Origin: Eudorina sp. 2006-703-Eu-15 | Taxonomy: Eukaryota > Chlorophyta > Chlorophyceae > Chlamydomonadales > Volvocaceae | Reading direction: 5' to 3' | Length of the DNA stretch: 64,000 bases | Assembly (NCBI GenBank): GCA_003117195.1 | Contig: BDSI01000124.1 | Coordinates: 303,753-367,752 of the forward strand | Part shown: one piece after another, positions 11,749 through 31,800 of the stretch | Layout of the letters: every line of letters starts with the position of its first letter | Numbering within the stretch: the stretch's first letter is position 1 | The notes under the pieces: model-generated | Told to the model about the DNA's origin: nothing | Seen by the model: the letters and a program-made list of their open reading frames with translations, nothing else | The model's database searches: none | Position numbers and translations under genes: made by a program

Positions 11749-14700
11749 TTAGTCCTCGGCATCAGCGGCCACCGCGGACGAAATGGTCGGCACGATGGGC
11801 ACGGTCACGTCCACGGGTACTCCGGCGCCCTCGTTGCCCATGTCCACGCCGTCCAAGTCGTCGTCGTACGCGGGAGCCGTCACAGCGGCGAACGCGTCCG
11901 ACGGGACCGAGTACACGCGGAGAAGCTCTTTGTTGGGGTCCTGCAGGATGAAACGACCGACGCGGGAGGGCGCGCACTTAGCATCAGCTGATGTAATTGC
12001 GCGCGGGTCGAGGATCCTTACACAATGTCGAGTCCTGGGCATACAGGGACAGCCAATTTCCCGGCGATGTTTGTCCTGACGACTGCGGCTTCCCCTCCCG
12101 AACTCTCCCTCCTGGCCTGCTATGATCGTGAACTCAAATAATTCCCATAGCATAAGCAGCATGCAGATTCACAACAATCCAGGTCTCGCCTCACCTTGAC
12201 CAGCAGGTACGTCCCTTCATCGAGCGCTAGCAGCATGTCGCACAGTGCGCGGACGATGCCCCAGCAGTTGTCAATGTCCAGGCTGATGGACCGCGCCGCG
12301 TCGCGGGGCTTGAGCGCCTGCGGGGAGAGACAAGAAATATCAGGTTACAAGGCCCGAAACCACAACCCAATATGCTAACGACCGAGCATGACAGGACACA
12401 GCGAAAAAGGCGCGTTGCGAATGTTACGCCCCCGGAAGTACAGCGAATCCCCGCAAGACATAAAATTGATCCCTCTACTGCCAGGTACGCATGCCCGGCG
12501 CTCAAGGGCTGCTTGCACCCACATGCATGGCCAGCACGACGTGGTTGGACACATCGCGGGGCGTCGCACGCGAGACGAAGCCGAGCTTGATCTGGTCTGC
12601 TCCACTGAGGAGCGCCGACGCTGTCCACTTGGCCACCTGCGCGCACGCACGTCGACAGCGCAGGCACGGGGCAGCGACGGACATGACGGAGTGACGAAGG
12701 GCAAGAGGCATAAAATATTCTGCAGAAACTGTCAGGCTCAAATGTAACGTTCAGGTGCAAGGCAGGTTGATGCAAAGGCGTGCAGTGTACGGGCAGCCGA
12801 AGCTGCACCCAGGGACGCCAAAGTGAGTTGTGTGACGGTCAGGCAGCAACTAAACATCATCATCATCTCACAGCGGACTCTGTCCACAACTTGCGGCCCA
12901 CAATTATGAGGCGCCAACGTCCCGCGCAAACCCCAACTAAGGCTTGAACTTACCTTGAACTTGTTGTTCTTGGTTTCCGACAGCAACACGGCACCCTTCT
13001 GGTTCTCCAGGCGCTTGCGGTAATCCTGCAAGAGTTGGGGCAAAATAAAAGAAGCATTGCAAGAACCAGCGACAAAGCAGGACAAGGCAGAACCAGCAAA
13101 TCAGGGCTCCGAGCCCCTAGTATCCCTGGAAACACGCGCAGCGCGCCAGGACAGGTCATCCCCCTAGAACCATAGCTGCACTAATAAGGGGAGTAGCATG
13201 CGAGGGCGGGCGTGCGAGCAGAAAACGACTATCATGGCGACGCACCTGGCTCTTCATGTCGTACTCGTTGAGTGATTTGATGAGCACCGTTTGGGGTGTT
13301 GCCCCTTCGGCCGTCCGCAGCGCTGCGTCCACCTCGCACCGCACCACGATCTCCGGCGCATCCGGCCCGCTTGCCAACCGCCATTTCCGGTACCTGGAAC
13401 CATCAACCGACAGGCGCAAGGGTACGGTCGAACGGCTGTGATGAGCGCGGCAACCACGTTCTTGGCCCCAGACCTTCAAACACACCGAACTTGTTCGAAA
13501 TAACATCGCCCAGGTGCACCACCCCACACCATGTGCTCACCAGGCCATAATCCGCGACATCTAACACTAGCCCACCCGGACGCATCTCTCACTTGTATGC
13601 GCAACTCGCCAGCATGCCGGCATCGCTGGGCGACGCAAACGGGTTTGGCTGCCCGAAATCAAGCTTGGTGCCGTCCTTGTTCAGAACCTAGGCAAACACA
13701 AGAAGCATGTGCTTTCAGCAGGAAAGAATATTGCGACATACATAACACGCGCGCAACCGCCTCACGGGTATCAGGCTCAGTTCTTCCTATTGGTCCTCAG
13801 CGCGATCCGCAGTTGCGGCCGCGTATTTTTCAGAAGTGATGTCGTTGAAAGTCATCGTCACAGCCTGACATACCCGGGGTATATTCCAACTACGGCATGG
13901 TAATCAGCGGCGATGCAGCATTACCCAAGATTATGCATATGCACGGCTCGCAGAACAACAACCACGTGAATGTTATCTTGAAGGAAGGCTGCGGACTCGC
14001 GCGAGCTGTCCAATGCAGCGCATCAATAAAGTGCTGTCGATTGCTCGAGTGCGGCAAACCAGACTGTGCAATACACGCCTCGGCTTACTATGTTGGGCTC
14101 AGTTCTTCCTATTGGTCCTCAGCGCGGGCCAGATATTTGGCCGCGTGTTTAATCGGAAGTGATGTCGTTAAGAATTATCGTCATTGCCCATTCATTGGAG
14201 GCGAATTGTGCATCGAGTGCGAGGCATTCAATGGCATGGATTGCCTGTGACCACCTCAAGAGCCCTGGACTGCGTCACGTTGGTTGTACGAACCTCTTTG
14301 CTTCTCAACCCCCATCCCTCCCCCACGCCCACAACCGTCCCACGCGCGACACAACCCAGACTTAATTTGCAGACCTGCTGGGAGAAGTTCTGGTTGATTG
14401 CGGTGGCCTCCAGAGCCAGGTGATGCATGCCGTTGATGTTATCTTTGTCCTGAAGAAAAGAAAAATGCGGCGGGTAGGAAATTGGAAGACATATTTATAT
14501 TGCGCTGCTGCCAAGCAAACATGCGCCGAAGGAATAATTGGCAAAAGCGATGAGGCTCATCAGGAAGAGCTCCCAACAGGCATTACAAGGCCAGTGCAGG
14601 ACGGCCAACCAACAGATACCCACTCGATCGCAATAATCAATGGCGTCATATATCAATAAACGTCATATCATCTGCTCACCCAATATTAACTTGCCCTCGG

Positions 14701-16901
14701 TCTGCCCTCGGTCATTCCCGACCCACTCCCGTACCTCGGGCACAGGCTCCGGCGCAGTTTCGTTGACTGTGAGAAGCGTGAACTTGGAGGTTGGTCGCCA
14801 GTCGAAGAACAACTTGTTGCCCTACAAAATACCGTGTCCGGGACAGCAGATATCAATCGCTCAGGGGCCACCGAAATCGCTGTGAACCCTCGTTAACCGT
14901 TGCGTAAAGACTCGTAACACCCCATTTCGTAATGATGAACAACATGCTTTTACTCATCTTTTCAAAAACAGGCAGACCAAGGCCACACAGAAAACCCCTG
15001 CCCCGACCGTGACGATATGCACAACACATCAGTCTCAGCAAGCCCGCTCCGTATGGCCTCCGGTATTGTGCACACCTTGCGCGTGGCGAGCAGATCCCAG
15101 CCGTACTTGGACGACTGCATGCACATAAGGTGCGTGAGGATTGAGTCCACGGCGAAAACCCGGGCCTTGTCCGATGCCGCCAGTTGCTGCATGATGGGAT
15201 CGTCCGAAGTTGTCACCGTGCGGAAGATGCGCTTGGTCTTCTCCAGCGGCTTCTCCTTCTTAACCGCCAGGTTGTCGTAGGACTGCGTAGGCAAAAGGAA
15301 CCACGGTTCACCAGTCCGGAAGCCAAAGCGATTGTGTGTCTATTAAAGCTCGCTGCCTGCCCGGTAGGCAGGCCTACCTTAGAATCCCCGCCCATCTCTA
15401 AAAAAAAGACGATGATTAATAACGTGCGAGCTCCGAGCTGGTCAAGACATGTCCTGCAACGCTTTCGCCGAAGACCCCTCCGCAGTTGGTGAAACAGAAG
15501 CACATTCCGTAATCAGAGCTCCAGGGTCCGACAACTCCATCTGCTCACCTTATCGTAGTACTCCAACGAGCCGCACGCAAGCAGATCCACCGGCTCGCCA
15601 GCATTGTAGTTGAGTCGCGACAGGCTGGTAGTGGAAATCTGCTCCATGACCTGCCAGTCAGCTCCAATCTCAACGCTACTGCTGTACTGGGTCGGCTGTC
15701 ACAGCAATCGGGGGTAAAGCAAACCAGCAAGGGGAGTAAGCACACAGTTGTTGCCCAAGCAATTACCAGATTAGCGAGCCCCTCCGGCGTGAAGCGAGGC
15801 GTGCTGCCCAGACCCCAAGACGGCAAAAGCTGGAGCAAGGGTTGATGTTAGCCAAACACTGAAGGCTGCACTACGCGCCATTACAGCGCGCGGAAGTGCG
15901 GAACACTTAGTCTACGGCTGGCAGGGCAGATGAGACCGCTTGCACACTACTGTAAGGACATGTTAACTGTCAAAACTGCATCGGCGAGAAACGGGATTCT
16001 GTCAGGTACATCAACCCTGAGCCCCTCCTGCGAGTACGACTGCAGCACGGTACGTTCTTGAGCGGCCGGCCGTATCTATCGCGATCGCCATTGCGTCCCC
16101 ACGTCAGCCCTGCTGCCACTAATGGGATTTGCGCAATTAAGTTGATTGCCGTCGCGCTTCATACCACGACAGCAAGCCAAAATGACGTTCCGTTAAAGCA
16201 ATTTGCGGACCACCAGGTACCCAATCGGACATTTCTTCAAAATTTGAAGATACAAACAGGTGTTCAATGTGTATGCTCGAAGAGCATGAAACGCAACGCC
16301 GCCAGAGTTCAAGAAGGCAGCCTACCCGCTGGTTATCCCGCCCGTAGAACTGTTGCTTCTTTTGTTGCTGGGCCCCGCCCTTCTTCTTGTCTCCTTCGGG
16401 TCCACCGCGACCATCTTTGCCATCGCGACGTTGGTTCTGAAAGCGTTGGTTCTGCGGGTAACGCCTGCCAGGCCCAAACTTCGTTGTCTTTACAGGCCTG
16501 TTGTCCACCAGATGGAATGACTCCTCCTGCGGCAATCATAGCATTGCAGTTGAGGCACAGCCGCCGAGCCGCCCCCGCCAAAATGCGACGACACACGCAC
16601 CTCCTCATTTGCGAAGAAGTTAAACACTGGAACACCGCCCTGTTGATAGCCGCGGCCTAGGCGGACAGCGATAAAAAGGCACTGTGAGACGTCCGGCGAT
16701 CTCGACAATGGCGGCCAGTGCAAGGTCCTCACCAGCGTACTTTTGGCCGAAAGCTCCTTGCGTCCAGTCCGCAACGCGACCAAGTTTATCACCCTTATTG
16801 AAAGGCGCGAACGGAATGTCCTTAAGGCTTGCGGGTACAGTGCAAGGGCCCCATCCGTCCGGGTTGTCGGTCACAGCGGGCACAGGGAAAGAAGCAGCCA
16901 T
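11749..16901 (-). CDS. EIF3D: Eukaryotic translation initiation factor 3 subunit D
   Basis: Subunit d of eIF3, a cap-binding member of the complex that recruits the 40S ribosome to mRNA in the cytosol. Thirteen exons: 16901-16733, 16656-16601, 16526-16326, 15695-15549, 15282-15076, 14821-14735, 14449-14375, 13688-13593, 13393-13246, 13025-12954, 12636-12523, 12317-12195 and 11940-11749, giving about 561 residues, the family's usual length. Landmarks in order: NPDGWGPC near the N-terminus, a basic Gly/Gln-rich stretch (exon 3), [73 protein letters not shown] and the ending [13 protein letters not shown] followed by an acidic tail. All joins keep phase except exon 8, where one extra A near 13680 puts a TGA in frame. 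This could be a sequence error or a different acceptor. It shares a 399-bp promoter with the divergent calcium ATPase. Confidence 0.96.
13774..14186. repeat. About 92-bp imperfect direct repeat in an eIF3d intron
   Basis: Copies at about 13774-13865 and 14095-14186, both containing TTCTTCCTATTGGTCCTCAG and later GAAGTGATGTCGTT, lie in the intron between exons 7 and 8 of eIF3d. They may be two copies of a short dispersed element or the ends of one element. I do not recognise a family. Confidence 0.7.
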
Positions 16902-17300
16902 TGTGGGCTGCTATGTCTAACTAAATTCAGGAAAAAGAATATACAGAATATGATTCGTCACAGTCAAAAAGGTGGTACAAGTGTCCCCTGTACGGCGCTC
17001 GCGTGAGAGCTAAGGCAAAAGCAATGGGGCAAAGTGTTTTCTTGCGATGTGGATATCTACAAGATTGTCCAACCAACGCTACTGTTGTCCAAATAACCCT
17101 TAGTCGGTGTCTGGGTTGGTCCCCAGGAAGGCCACAGGCATCTGGGGACACCCTGCTTGTTCCTTTTGCACCATAACCTACTGCACCTGTGAATTGTGAT
17201 TCTCGTCTCAACATCGCTTGCCTTCTAGCTGGCACGCAGCTTGCCTTCTCTACTGTTTGCTTAATTCAAAAGCTTCTAGTAACCTTTAGACACGGGAGCC
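16902..17300. promoter_or_regulatory. Divergent promoter region of eIF3d and calcium ATPase
   Basis: The start codons of eIF3d (16901, minus) and the calcium ATPase (17301, plus) are 399 bp apart and face away from each other, so this interval must hold both promoters and both 5' untranslated regions. I found no clear TATA box. Confidence 0.7.
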
Positions 17301-25821
<8,521 letters not shown>

Positions 25822-27554
25822 ATGCGCGGTAGGACCTGCTCTCCAGCGCCGGCGTCACAACCGGCGTCATCACGAGCGCATGAATGGCGAGAGCATCAAC
25901 ATTGCTGGGGTGTTAAACCATGGTGTTGGGCACCAACGCGTTGGACGTACAGAACTTGACGTGCGAGATCACGGACGACGAGTGCTTGACGGTTAGGGGC
26001 CGTCAGCGATGAATGAGCGATGACGCAGAGAGTTGATGCGGCAGGCTGCTTACCATTCGTTCCTGGAGATGCAGGACACGTGCCCGGGGACGAGCCTACG
26101 CGGCCGAAAACCCCTTGGCGCGCGGGGCCATCATGCAAGATGCGTGCGGTTGTTGGCCCTTCTGTGTGTGGTGCGTAACGTGCGGCGCAGCGAATGCTTA
26201 ACGCGTGAATCCAGAGGGGCAGTTCCTCCTTGACGGTGACGTCGTGACACAGTGGGTAGTCGGACGGGGTCGCGCCAGATGCCGGGTCGAAAGTGACATG
26301 CCAAGCGGCATTGCTGTGGCCATTGTTTCCGCCTGATGAATGCAACTGGCAGCTAGCTGGGTCTGAGCGTATCGACCAAAATGATGACGGTCACGAGTGA
26401 AGGAGAAAGACGAATCGGGCAAATGAGCTTTACACGGTCACAGACTTCTGTGCCACGAATGCGCGAAGGATCAACGCCGAATCGGCATGGGTCACGGTGC
26501 GTGTCACAATTAGGCATCTAATGCTACCGTTCGTGAGGTATGGGCCGGGGACGCAATACCTAAGATTCTTCGAGAAGTGCATTCGTTGACAGACATGAGT
26601 ATGCTGCGTATGCATGGTGTAGATTGATCCAATGGGGTTTGTAACACTGTGGTCAAGCGATGTGCACCACCTTTGAGCTGAATCTATGACGTTTAGTTGC
26701 GGACGGACGCATGAAAGTGTCATTCATGTACTTGCCACACGTCAGCAGTGCATTTTGTCTTACGGGACCTGTTTGGAACTGAAACCGTCTCATACCACAC
26801 TCAACTGCTGATGAGTGAAGGTAGGCTCGGGAGAAATTTGCCGATTCGGCTGCATCGCACGTTCTGGGATGCCAAACGGACACATGTTTATGGTCAAAGT
26901 GATCCAGTCAACATTAATCCTTGCGCCGAGTCGTTAGCTTTCACCCTCCGGTTACAGACTCATCCTCAACTACCGTCTGCGCCAGTGTCTAGACCTGCTG
27001 TTTCAGGGCTGTAATATGCAGCCAATACAAATTCAACGTCACAACAGCCGGACGGCCACATTCCGCATGTGGGCATCACAGCACACTAGGTGTAATTAGG
27101 TGCCAACACACCTTCCCGTACGACAACCTACGGCATGATCACCTATCTGAAATTGCGCAGACTGTGCGCGCCTCTCTCCGCGTCCACTGCGCACTCACCA
27201 CCTCTCCTCACCACTCGAAATAATCAAAACAGTAACGGACAGTCAGTCATCTATGGGTCAGTCTGAGTTATCGTGTCAGCAAGTCATGGTGTCACCATAG
27301 TTACAAAAATACCTGCATATAAAGCTGTCCATTGGACATGGCAGGTGCTCACAGGTTTCCTCGCAAGCGCGCTGTAATCGCTCCCGAGCTCCACTACCTG
27401 TAAATTCGCCTGTCCCGCTCCCAGCTCCACTCATTAATGTACTACTGGCTCATTGCTGTCGAAAAAACGTCCTCTGACGATGCAGCTGGTGATAGGTGCA
27501 ATACTTAGACCACCTTCGCGCTGGCCTGTGCACTACATAGCCGTACACTGGTGG
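25822..27554. other. 3' flank of calcium ATPase; convergent spacer toward PGR5
   Basis: Several TGTAA motifs on the plus strand (26640-26644, 27010-27014 and further on) could end the ATPase transcript. A minus-strand frame around 25917-26340 has GC-rich third positions and splice-like sites (for example an AG|...|GTAAGC pair near 26046), but I cannot assemble or recognise a protein from it. I leave it uncalled. Confidence 0.45.
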
Positions 27555-27559
27555 TTACA
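27555..27559 (-). terminator. TGTAA polyadenylation signal of PGR5
   Basis: TGTAA on the minus strand, 67 nt beyond the PGR5 stop codon. It is correctly placed and oriented for the algal polyadenylation signal. It gives a very short 3' untranslated region by algal standards. Confidence 0.55.
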
Positions 27560-27625
27560 CCTCATGCCCACGGAAGGACCAGCACAAGGGACACGCCCAA
27601 CCCGTGCGACTGCACCACGGGTCGT

Positions 27626-28362
27626 TCATGCAAGGAAGCCCAGCTTCTCGCCATTCTTCTTGGCCAGGCGGATAACGCCCTGCACCTGCTTGTTGTCGAC
27701 GCCAAGCAGCTTGCAGAAATCCTTAATGACTGTGAAGGGAAACACAAGGAAAAGACAAGGCATTAGCACTTTTTGATACATTGGAAGCGATAGCCATCCA
27801 ATGTGGCTCCACCACTTCAACAAACAACATCTTTGTCCACACTCAGCCGACATCAGAAGGACGTTCTGTCAGAAGGCCGCAATCTTGACGTGTTATTACT
27901 TTCAGCTTCGGCAGAGCAATGGCTTACCTTGAGAGTGGAGCGAGATAGCCTTGCCCCGCAATTGGTTGAAAGGCTTCTCGCCAATGGCACCGCGCACCAC
28001 CACCACAAGAGGCGCGAACGGGCCAGTGGTAGCCTTGTTACCCATCATGGTAACCGGCTTCCGCCGCGGGGCATCTGCGTGCAAGAGCGCCAACGAGGAT
28101 TAGGAACCTCCCACACGACCACTACCAACAAGCGCGATCGTTTCGCCGCTACCGATCACTTGAACTGTAACCACTTACTCGCAGTCTGCTGAAGCTTGGG
28201 GGCGGACTGCGTCAGCGCCGAGGTCATTCGCCGGGAATCGTCCCAGGAGGACAGGGCGACCCGCGAAGACACAGCCATCGAGCGAGGAACAGTCCGGCTC
28301 ATCGTCACAGCAGCGCTTCCCGAAGTGCGAGCCTGGATCACGTTGCGCTTAGCGGCCAGCAT
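27626..28362 (-). CDS. PGR5: PGR5, proton gradient regulation 5 (cyclic electron flow around photosystem I)
   Basis: A small chloroplast thylakoid protein needed for ferredoxin-dependent cyclic electron flow, which builds the proton gradient and protects photosystem I. Three exons, 28362-28179, 28074-27928 and 27729-27626, join in phase to 144 residues. Residues 1 to about 60 are rich in Ser, Arg and Ala with few acidic residues, as expected for a transit peptide. The mature part has MMGNK, FAPLVVVVRG, EKPFNQLRGKAISLHSQ and the family's closing sequence IRLAKKNGEKLGFLA, at about the usual length. I chose the ATG at 28362 because it starts a basic transit-like sequence. An upstream in-frame ATG at 28410 would add 16 residues. 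It is divergent from RSP4 across 523 bp. Confidence 0.96.
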
Positions 28363-28885
28363 TTTTATAGTGCTTGGGGTAGAATAGTGTAAATATATGG
28401 GATATGTCAAATCTGCAACAAGCCAATTAATATATTAACTTGGTGATAGGACAAACGCCACTGCACGTCTTGCATGCACTCGAACTGTATATGTCGTGTG
28501 CCAGGAAAACTACTACCTCAGCCAGGCGTTGTCGTCCAGGGAGGCCCGAAATAAATGACGCTAGACCTCAACCACTTGACCCGCCAGCATTATTTGTAGG
28601 AATTGCAACTTCTCGATTACTGTCTGCATGACAGCTTACTCTGAGCTGTCACTGGCAGGACACCTGACGCGGGACTGTCGCGTGCCGTACACGTAAAACT
28701 TCGAAGACCCTGTTGCAAGCAACCATCTTATTCAACGTATTTCCCTTACTGGCCTGACGATTACTCTCATCAAGCATGTTTCATATACCCATTCATATAC
28801 CCATTACGTTAGAACTCTGAATGGACAATTACTGACAACTATTTTTGTAAAAACCTCAAGTTCATCCTTCTAGCAAAACATTAGG
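28363..28885. promoter_or_regulatory. Divergent promoter region of PGR5 and RSP4
   Basis: 523 bp between the start codons of PGR5 (minus) and RSP4 (plus). It is AT-richer than the flanking coding DNA and has AT-rich stretches near 28385-28440 and 28840-28880. A photosynthetic and a ciliary gene would share this interval although their usual expression controls differ. No specific factor site could be assigned. Confidence 0.6.
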
Positions 28886-31800
28886 ATGGCGGCTGTGGAC
28901 GGTGTGGCGCAGGCGTTGGCCTACCTGCAGGTCCACTCCGCAAATGATGGAACATCCATGTATGATCACTTAGTGAAGCTAGTTAATAAGGTAACGGGGA
29001 TCAAAAACAGAAGCGGGTCAAGATAGTGCTATGGCAAGCCATGTGACATCCTTCTCAACGCGTCCCAAGCCGCACGGACAGCCGTTCATGGCTCGGTCTC
29101 AGTGCCATGACCGGGAGTGTGGGAGTGGGAATGTCAATGAAGTCGCTTCGATTACGACCCGCGTCCCAGGTGCTCGAGGACCAGCCGACGAAACCCGTTG
29201 ACCTGCTGGAGGCGTCTCTGCTCGTGAAAAAGTCCACCTTTGATGCCAAGGAATCCTCGCCGCTGGTGCCAGTCCCGGTGAGTAGTGTCCGTGGGTGATG
29301 GCTCCCCTACGATGAAGCAGCCCATGGAAGCACTCTGGGCCATCCTCGACTGATCACCCTGACCCGCCAACCACCATCCCCTCCTTTCCCCTGCCGAAGG
29401 TGGTGCCGGATGCGACACAAACACAAGCAGCCGTCAGCTTGTTCGGGTGCGTATCTGGACGGGCACTTCGGCACCGTGAAAGGTCTTCCCTGGTTGGGGA
29501 GCAGGCAGGGGGGGCCGGGATGTGTGCAGTTGAGATCATGACAAAAATGGGCCGCGAAACAGGCTGGATTCAGGTATAAAAACTGAGCCGCGAGATGTGT
29601 GTATTCAGAGAGATGTGTGTGTGTGTGTGTGTTTAGAGAAGAGATGTGTGTGTATGCTAAGGAGTGTGTGGGTTATGTGTGTGGGTGTCGGTGTGTCCGA
29701 ACGACCGTCCGCGGACCAGTCGGTTGCAAAGCTGGAGGGCGAGATAGTTCCCTGGTAGAGCCGGCCCGGTTGCACAGCAGCAACCTGCAGCAGCCGTCCA
29801 AGAAGCTGATGCGCAACCGCGGGGCGCGTGGCGGAAGCTTATCGCGTGCGTGACCTCGAGGCTTCTACCGAGCCGGGTGCCGGTTGCCGGGGTCCCCTGG
29901 TAACGCGCCCGGCCGGGCAGTCCAAGCGATCGTGCCCGTGGGTGGCTTCACGGCCGGGACCCATTGCGCTGCGTTATGCCGCAAGGGAGGGGGCCGGCCG
30001 AGCAAGCGGCATGCATGAGGCAGGAGGGAGTGGCCCAGGCGCACAGGTTCTTGGCCGCTGGACAAATTTTGGGCCCGGGGAAACGGAGAGCACGCCCCCG
30101 CGCCAGCTTGTTTTTCGGTGTACGTGTGGGTCACACACCGGCAGATGCCAACAGCAAAAGCTCTGCAGGGCGTTACGGCGCGGCGCTTTTGGATCTGGGG
30201 TGGATCTGCCGAGGAGGTTCCCTGATTGATATACAGGGAGGCTCCTGTAGCACATGATGCGGCGCTGCTTACCCAATAGGCCAGTGGCCTCAGCCCCACA
30301 CCCCAGCAAGGTCCGTGTTTGGTTGTAACCCATCGCAACCACGCGGACCCATGGGCCGCGCTGACGGGCGGCGATCCGCCAGTCCCGTGGGACGGAGCGA
30401 CGGGCGGCGAGGGCAAGTGGGGGAAGTGATCCTCCAAGGATGCGGCAGCAGCCCCCTCTCCATGTGCTGCTCACGGCGCTGGAGGGGCCGCAGAAGAGCG
30501 GGACTGCAGATTGGGGGCCCACGGAGGCGGTGGCGTTGATGACATGGGGAGCCCCGTGCGTCCCCGGGCGGGGTCTCGATGAGCACGCCGGGAGACCAGT
30601 GGCCAGTGCCTGCCGGCCAGTGCCTGCGGGGACCGCAGCCCGGGGCGGACCAAGGCGAGGGGCAGGCAGCGGAGCGTGGTGGGAGTCAGAAAGAAATGAA
30701 CGGGTGGTGGGCGGTTCCCGGGGGCGGCTCTGGTAATCTTCGCCGTGACGGCGTCGGGATGGGCTAGGGGTAGGGGTGGTGTCGACGGGTGGATCCCAGT
30801 GGGCCAGGCCTTGGATCGTCCGCCCCGTCCCACCCCTCGCTTTCGCCGGGACATCCCGGGGGCCCCTTATCGCGCGCGCTAAGCTGCGGTGCGGCCTCGA
30901 CTCCACGCCCGGGCCCGCGTGCCTACTGGCCTATGTCCGGACAGAAGACAGCAAAGGCTGCGTGCCGCGCCCGCCGTCTGTCTCTTCGCTTGACCTCCTC
31001 CCTCTGCCCGCCCACCCCATGCAGGGACCCCGAGCTGCCCATCAACCCGCAGACGGGAGAGCCCTACCCGGCGGACCCGCCCAATGAGGTGGGCAGCACC
31101 ACCGACGGATGGCTGCCTGGGTGGCCGGCGCGGGGGGCTGGAGGTTGGGGGGGAGGGGGAAGGAATTGAAGATGCGGCGCAAGTACAGTCGCTGGCATGC
31201 GGGGGACCCTCAGATGGGACGCCGGTCCTGGGTGCAGTGGCCCCGAGCGTGGTCTCATAGTGACCGCAAAGGCACTGAGCGTGGTCGGGTGGTGGATGGC
31301 CCCGCCCGGCGACACGGCAAGGAGCGGAGGGGAGGCGAGGTGGAGGGCGCGCGTGGTTCGGTTGGAGGGGTCCAGGGAGGTCGAAGGGGTCCAGCTGCGA
31401 GGGGTCGCCCGGGATGCTTGCCAAGACCGTGGTTCCGAAGGGGGGCACCCTAGGGTTTAGGGAGCGTGAGGAGGGGCGGCTGGCGGGGGTGAATGGCCGG
31501 AGCACGGCTGGGGATACGGCATCGAACCGGACCGAAGATGGGCATGGGGGGGAGGCAAGGCGGCATCGAACCGGACCGAAGATGGGCATGGGGGGAAGGC
31601 AGGGCGGCACCGGCAACTGGACCCGAGTCTGGCCATGGGGACGCGTGACGCCATCGATGGGGAGTCTCCAGGGAACGGGGGCGCAGCGCAGCGTGTGCAC
31701 GCTTACCGAACCGGTGACCGCCCGCCTCGCCCTTCCTGACACCGTCGGTTTACCGCGTCGGCGTGTGCGCCCGCCCCGCCCGCGCTTTCCACATGTACCG

